In this document: one piece after another, positions 58,951 to 64,000 of the stretch | How the letters are laid out: each line of letters starts with the position of its first letter | How positions within the stretch are numbered: position 1 is the stretch's first letter | Assembly: GCA_025266875.1 (NCBI GenBank) | Contig: JALLLT010000013.1 | Coordinates: 62,001-126,000, forward strand | DNA length: 64,000 nucleotides | Reading direction: 5' to 3' | Origin: Fennellomyces sp. T-0311 | Taxonomy: Eukaryota; Mucoromycota; Mucoromycetes; Mucorales; Lichtheimiaceae | Translations under genes and position numbers: made by a program | The notes under the pieces: model-generated | Told to the model about the DNA's origin: nothing | Databases searched by the model: none | The model's input: the letters and a program-made list of their open reading frames with translations, nothing else

Positions 58951-61900
58951 CTACGCCCGAAGATATACAGTAACCTTATCCTTCAAACCTAATGCCGACT
59001 TGCAATCGGCAGGTTCCTTGTCGCCGTCCTCCAGAACCGTCAGCTCCTTGATGCCCTTGGAGAGCGTCTGGATCGCCAGCTGCTGCTCCTTCAGGAGCTT
59101 GCTCAGTTCGCTGTCCTTGGTCTGGATGAACGCAATGCCGTCCTTCTTGACGTTGAATTGGACCATGATACTGCGAAGCGTCTTGACAACTTCGAATACA
59201 TCGTCGAAGCTCTTTTCAGATGCCTCGTCAGCATACATGGCTTCTTCAACAGGGTAGCGCGCCTTGACAATGGTTTCAACCTTGTCGCCCGGGCGACGCG
59301 CCAAACGCTGATACAGTTCTTCAGTAACGAATGGCATGAAGGGATGCAACAGCTTGAGACCGCCTTCCAAGCAAGTGTACAGGGTATCCTGAGCAGCGCG
59401 CTTCTGCTTTGCCATCGATTCGTCTTTGGAGTCGCAAATAGGCTTGATAAGCTCAATGTAAACGTCGCACAATTCGTATAGCCAGAACTGATGGACGGCA
59501 CTGGTGGCTCCCATAAAGTTGCGCTCGGCCAACGCCTTGTTAGTTTCCCTGGCAGCGATATTTAACTTGGCAAGAATCCATTTGTCGGCCAACGACTCGT
59601 TGCCAGTTGGCTAAGTACGCATCCGGCGTCAGCAAAGAGTTTTGTGCGCTATCCACGCATTTTTTGTCTTACCTTGGCATCGGCATTTGGCTTAAAGTCA
59701 TCACCAAGCTTCATCATCGCGAAACGAGTGGCGTTCCAGATCTTGTTACAGAATTTACGATAACCTTCAACACGCAAGATATCCAGGTTGATATCACGGC
59801 CACCAGTAGTGTAAGCGCAAAGAGCAAAGCGCAAAGCATCGGTGCCGCACTGAGGAATACCCTTGGGGTAATCGGCTTTCTGTTGATATTGTTAGTGTCT
59901 GTATCATCAAAACACAATCCACTTGGTTTTCGTACCTGACCGTTCTTGGCCTTTTCAACCTCACGAGGATCCAAGTTGCCCTCTAATAACTTGGCATGCA
60001 GACCTTCGAGGCTGATACCTTCAATGACATCAACAGGATCAATGACGTTACCAAGCGACTTGGACATCTTGCGACCATGAGCATCACGAATCATGGCGTG
60101 GCAGAAGACTTCAGAGAAAGGCACCTGACCAGTCAACTTGATACCAAGCATCACCATACGAGCGACCCAGAAGAACAGAATATCCCAACCCGTTTCCAGC
60201 AACGATGCAGGATAGAACTTGGCCATGTCATCGGTCTATTTGTATCCATATGAAGTTAGAGCAAGCCTCTTTCTTTTTCCATTAAAGTATGAATACCTTA
60301 TCAGGCCAGCCCATAAGCGAGAAGGGCCACAAGCCAGACGAGAACCAAGTATCCAAGACATCGGGATCTTGTTCGAGAGTAAACTTCTTGCCAGGGAACT
60401 TGGTTTCCGCCTCAATCTTGGCTGCGGCCTCATCTTGGCCACTGACCCAGCGATCATTGTCCGAGTAGTCAGCTGACGTTTCACCTTCAAATTGGACATA
60501 GTAGGCAGGAACACGATGGCCCCACCACAACTGACGCGAGATACACCAGTCTTGGATGTTGCCCAACCAACGGAACCAATCGCCTTCCGACACCTTGGGA
60601 GCAATCTTCAGCTCACCATCCTTGACGGCCTTGATAGCTGCATCAGCCATGCCCTTGCAGTTGACCCACCATTGAGGTTTCATGATAGGTTCAATCACAT
60701 CACCAGACTTGCTGCAGACGGGCACGGTCATGGGGTTATCCTTGACATCGACAAACAGACCCTTGGCCTTCAAGTCCTCGACAATCTGCTTACGGACATG
60801 GAAACGTTTCATACCCTTGTAGGGACCAGCAGCATCGTTGAAGGTACCGTCGTCGTTCATGATGTTGATAAACTCGAGGTTGTGGCGCTTGCCAACTTCG
60901 TAATCGTTAAAGTCGTGCGCAGGCGTGATCTTGACGGCACCGGTACCGAAGGCCATGTCGACGGCAATGTCGTCAGTGACAATAGGAATGCGGCGATCAA
61001 GGAAAGGATGGACGGCAAACTTGCCGTGCAAATGCTTGTAACGGTCGTCATCGGGATGGACAGCAATAGCAGTATCACCCAACATGGTTTCAATACGGGT
61101 CGTAGCAACCACCAAGCGCTCGTCCGAGTTTTCGATCTGGTAGGCGAATTCGTTGAGAACACCAAACTCGAACTTTTCTTTATCGTCGTAACCAGGCACA
61201 TTCATCAAAGTGCGGCCAGCCAACTCCTTGTTCTCGACTTCCAAGTTGGACAAGGCAGTGTTCAGAACCACGCACCAGTTGATGAGACGGTTGGCGCGGT
61301 AGATGGTGCCATCACGGTGCAAACGAACAAAGTTTTCACGCACAGCTTTCGAAAGTTTCTATATCACAAGCACGTTAGAGAGAAGTTGCTTTCCAGAACA
61401 TATGGCCTACTTACGGGGTCCATGGTAAAAGCGGCACGCTTCCAATCGTACGACGCACCGAGACGATAGAACTGCTCGTGGATTCTGTCACCGTACTTCT
61501 CCTTCCACTTCCACACTTCCTGAACGAATGCTTCACGAGTAAAGTCATGACGCGTCTTCTTTTCCTCGTTCCACAGCTTCTTCTCGACAACGGACTGACA
61601 CGAGATACCGGCGTGATCAGTGCCGGGGTTGAAGAGCACAGTCTTGCCCAACATACGGTTCCTTGGTTAACAAAGTTAGACTATTTGCTACGGATCAAAA
61701 GGAAAAAGGCACGTTTACCATCGCACAAGGGTGTCCTGGATAGAAACGGTCAAGGCGTGACCAATGTGAAGCGAGCCAGTAACATTGGGTGGGGGAGCGG
61801 GAACGACAAACAGACCTTCAGGCTTGATCTTGCCATCTTCGGTCAACTCAGGCTCAAAGTAGCCTTGCTTAACCCACCAGTGGTACCAAGCAGATTCGAC

Positions 61901-62323
61901 AGCACGGGGATCATATGCGCTGGCCATGGGATCAGACATATCTATGCAAACGTCAGTTTCTCCCCTTTGAGCCTTCAATTGATAACAACACCTTACCTTT
62001 CTTTTCACCCTCCGGAGTCTTGTTGACAAAGACGGGTTGCTCCACCTTGACAGCCTTCTTCTTCTTCTTTTCGCTATCACCAGCAGCTGCCTGCTTCTTC
62101 TTCTCTGCCTCTAACTGCGAATTCGGATTAGTCGGATTCGCTCGATTGAATTGTAAAGATCTATATTTTTTCGCACCTTGGCCTTCTTGGCCTCGAATTT
62201 GGCAAGTTTGGCGCGACGCTTTTCTTCGTTCTTGGCTTCATTCTTTGCCTTTTTCGCGGCAGCGGCAGCGGCAGCATCCTGGTCAGTAGGAGGAATGTTT
62301 TCCTTTTTTTGTTCCGTCGCCAT
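58951..62323 (-). CDS. VAS1: Valyl-tRNA synthetase
   Basis: Class I synthetase charging tRNA-Val. Eight exons (62177-62323, 61997-62114, 61719-61941, 61415-61661, 60297-61358, 59936-60235, 59673-59879, 58951-59610) sum to 987 aa. The Lys/Ala-rich N-terminal extension ([17 protein letters not shown], a eukaryotic tRNA-binding appendix) replaces the GST-like domain of animals. The HIGH motif is [15 protein letters not shown]; the editing domain ([20 protein letters not shown]) is intact; KMSKS reads [20 protein letters not shown] and the anticodon-binding helical domain follow, then a C-terminal coiled coil ending [10 protein letters not shown]. No obvious mitochondrial presequence is visible from this start. 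A partial copy lies at 49635-51250. Confidence 0.95.
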
Positions 62324-64000
62324 TGTACTTGGTTCGACTGCAAGACGAGAGGGAAAGCTGATAAATGGGTAACCTCAAACTGTCATTCGGAGTCATCGCA
62401 AAGCCACTGGTTCAGACTCCACGCGACTACCGTTTCTGACACCACAAAAGCTATCCTTGAATGTCCCCTTTATTCCTATAATAGAGTCGTCATGGGAATA
62501 TATCAATATGACTCAGATATGGTCAGTAACGACACATCATCCGAGTAATCGCTTATCACTCCGAGCAGCGTGCCTTGCCATATTGCAGCTATTCCGCTCC
62601 ACCACCATTCTGTTCTCCATTGGCCCCACCCCCTTTCTCATTATCACAGAATAACAATATCACTGGTAGTGTGGCGATAGAGTCTCGCGGGATTTACTTG
62701 ACTGCGTGAATAAGCAAAAAATGCATGTATTTCCTGCGAACACTCTCGTCCAATGTCCGCAGGTTTACGCCATCGACGAACATTTACAGGGCCGCATAAT
62801 ATGCATGGGGCTTCTTTCAAATAGCCATCAACCACATGACTAACCACATACTCAGGTACTGGCACATATATATATATATATATTGCTATCGAAAACATAC
62901 GGCGATAATAACCCTTAGAAAAGCGGCTTATTCGTCACAGTAATAAAAATACCGTTGGCGTTTCATCTACCTAAACAATTTCGAGAAGAGAAGGCGTGAA
63001 CCGGGCTACTGACGCGGCTTCTTTTCCAACAAATATTGACGCTTCGTCCTCCTAACGCAAATAAACAATCGAAGCTAATATGTAAAATGAGCTGAAACCT
63101 CAATCCGATTCGCGTATATGAGCTAGCGCATTCGTGCACCCGTAGGGACCCGAGCAGTGACCTATCCAAGTAGCACGCTCGTTGACCCGTTGAACGAGAA
63201 AAGCACACAAGTCCCGCACTTGCAAGATAAAGTTAACCGTGGATCGTGAGAATCTTTATGCAGGCAACATTGACGTTCATCTCTCCCAGATCACTGAAAA
63301 GCGTATCCTTACACCATCGTTTCTTTTCATCAATGGCACACGGGTAAAGGTTGTCATGGTATCAAATAAAACAATGCATAGCAACTGCAGAAAATGTCAT
63401 TGAACGTGTTTTGAGTATAACGGCTTGATCGATCGAGCTTTTTTTTTTTTTCGTGAGCAAAAATGGCATCGATGTCCAAGCAGGTTGCAACACATCATTG
63501 TCCCATATACCGCCTATCATCAACATGACTCAATACTAACTCAATAATCTCAAGTAAAGAAAAGGTACAGTTGAAAAAAATTGCTGAAAAGAAAAAAACG
63601 ATAATCGTAAATTCGAAAAAGATAATCTGTGGTTTCTTAAATTTGCAAAAGCCGTCCACACTATCTGGAATCTCAATGTTGCCACGGAGAAACCTTATTT
63701 GTTGGCCACGGTCGCGATCCATAGCAATATACCATCCAAGCAACAATCGATACATCGCGATTTCAACAACACAGTAGGAAATAGTTGAATTATCTCGTTT
63801 TTTGTTTTGTGGAGATAAAAACCAAAACTGAAACATCTCCACACTCGAACCTTAAATGGCAAGGTACGGAGATAGAAGGTAAGCTGGTCGGAGCCATACA
63901 TTAGTCACATCTGATCTTTGACGTTTGACATAAAGTATAACCGATCTTTTCCATCCTTTTTTCTTCCTTCTCTCTCCCATTTCTTCACTTTCATATTACT
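62324..64000. other. Intergenic, no gene recognised
   Basis: Short open frames only. A (TA)n tract lies at about 62866-62882, and poly-T runs near 63438-63452. The terminal 60 bp are CT-rich, like the pre-start tracts of other genes here, so a gene may begin just beyond the window. Confidence 0.4.

Noticed and set aside
60492..61469. 325-codon open frame on the plus strand
   Set aside because: It lies antisense to the valyl-tRNA synthetase, and its twin at 49737-50648 is antisense to the pseudogene copy. Codon bias of the real gene creates it.

Overview
The window reads as nuclear DNA of an early-diverging filamentous fungus, most likely Mucoromycota (Mucorales-like). Genes on both strands are broken by many short introns of about 45-90 bp with GT..AG (occasionally GC..AG) ends. 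The gene set is fungal: a Zn2Cys6 regulator, Sec2, a fungal GT2 synthase and an aquaglyceroporin. The repeats carry Tc1/mariner, LINE, Ty3/gypsy and Tnp2-like remnants. I saw no bacterial features (Shine-Dalgarno operons, CRISPR, IS elements) and no convincing tRNA or rRNA gene.

Layout. (1) 2.2-17.1 kb is a dense housekeeping block: aquaglyceroporin (+), mitochondrial ankyrin-AAA+ CLPB/Skd3-like disaggregase (-), Zn2Cys6 regulator (-), HAD phosphatase (+), two-LIM-domain protein (-), Sec2-type Rab exchange factor (+), cis-prenyltransferase for dolichol (+) and a processive GT2 glycosyltransferase (+). (2) 17.5-36.3 kb is repeat-rich accessory DNA. It holds three members of one multi-exon family that resembles a degenerate PD-(D/E)XK nuclease fold. 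Two of them (17.5-20.1 kb on minus, 26.7-29.1 kb on plus) form an inverted segmental duplication, and the minus copy is broken by a Tc1-type MITE among other lesions. The third (31.8-33.8 kb) is intact. Between them lie a complete but decayed Tc1/mariner element, 180-bp and 91-bp tandem repeats and coding remnants. (3) 36.4-49.5 kb holds a peroxisomal SCP-x-type thiolase (+), a very large DMXL/Rav1-like gene (-) and, 264 bp upstream of it on the same strand, an OXR1/TLDc gene. (4) 49.6-62.3 kb holds a complete valyl-tRNA synthetase gene (58951-62323) and a truncated, internally deleted copy (49635-51250) about 10 kb away. Between them are an Asn-tract protein and Tnp2-like, LINE and Ty3/gypsy fragments.

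How the genes fit together. Rav1/DMXL (V-ATPase assembly) and Oxr1/TLDc (V-ATPase disassembly) are known opposing regulators of the same pump, and here they are neighbours. Sec2, cis-prenyltransferase and the GT2 synthase all relate to secretion and wall growth but show no sign of operon-like control. The accessory block looks like a nursery where a lineage-specific nuclease-like family is duplicated and broken by transposons.

Gene models were built by hand from splice signals and reading-frame continuity. Those given with exon coordinates sum to exact multiples of three. No database search was possible.
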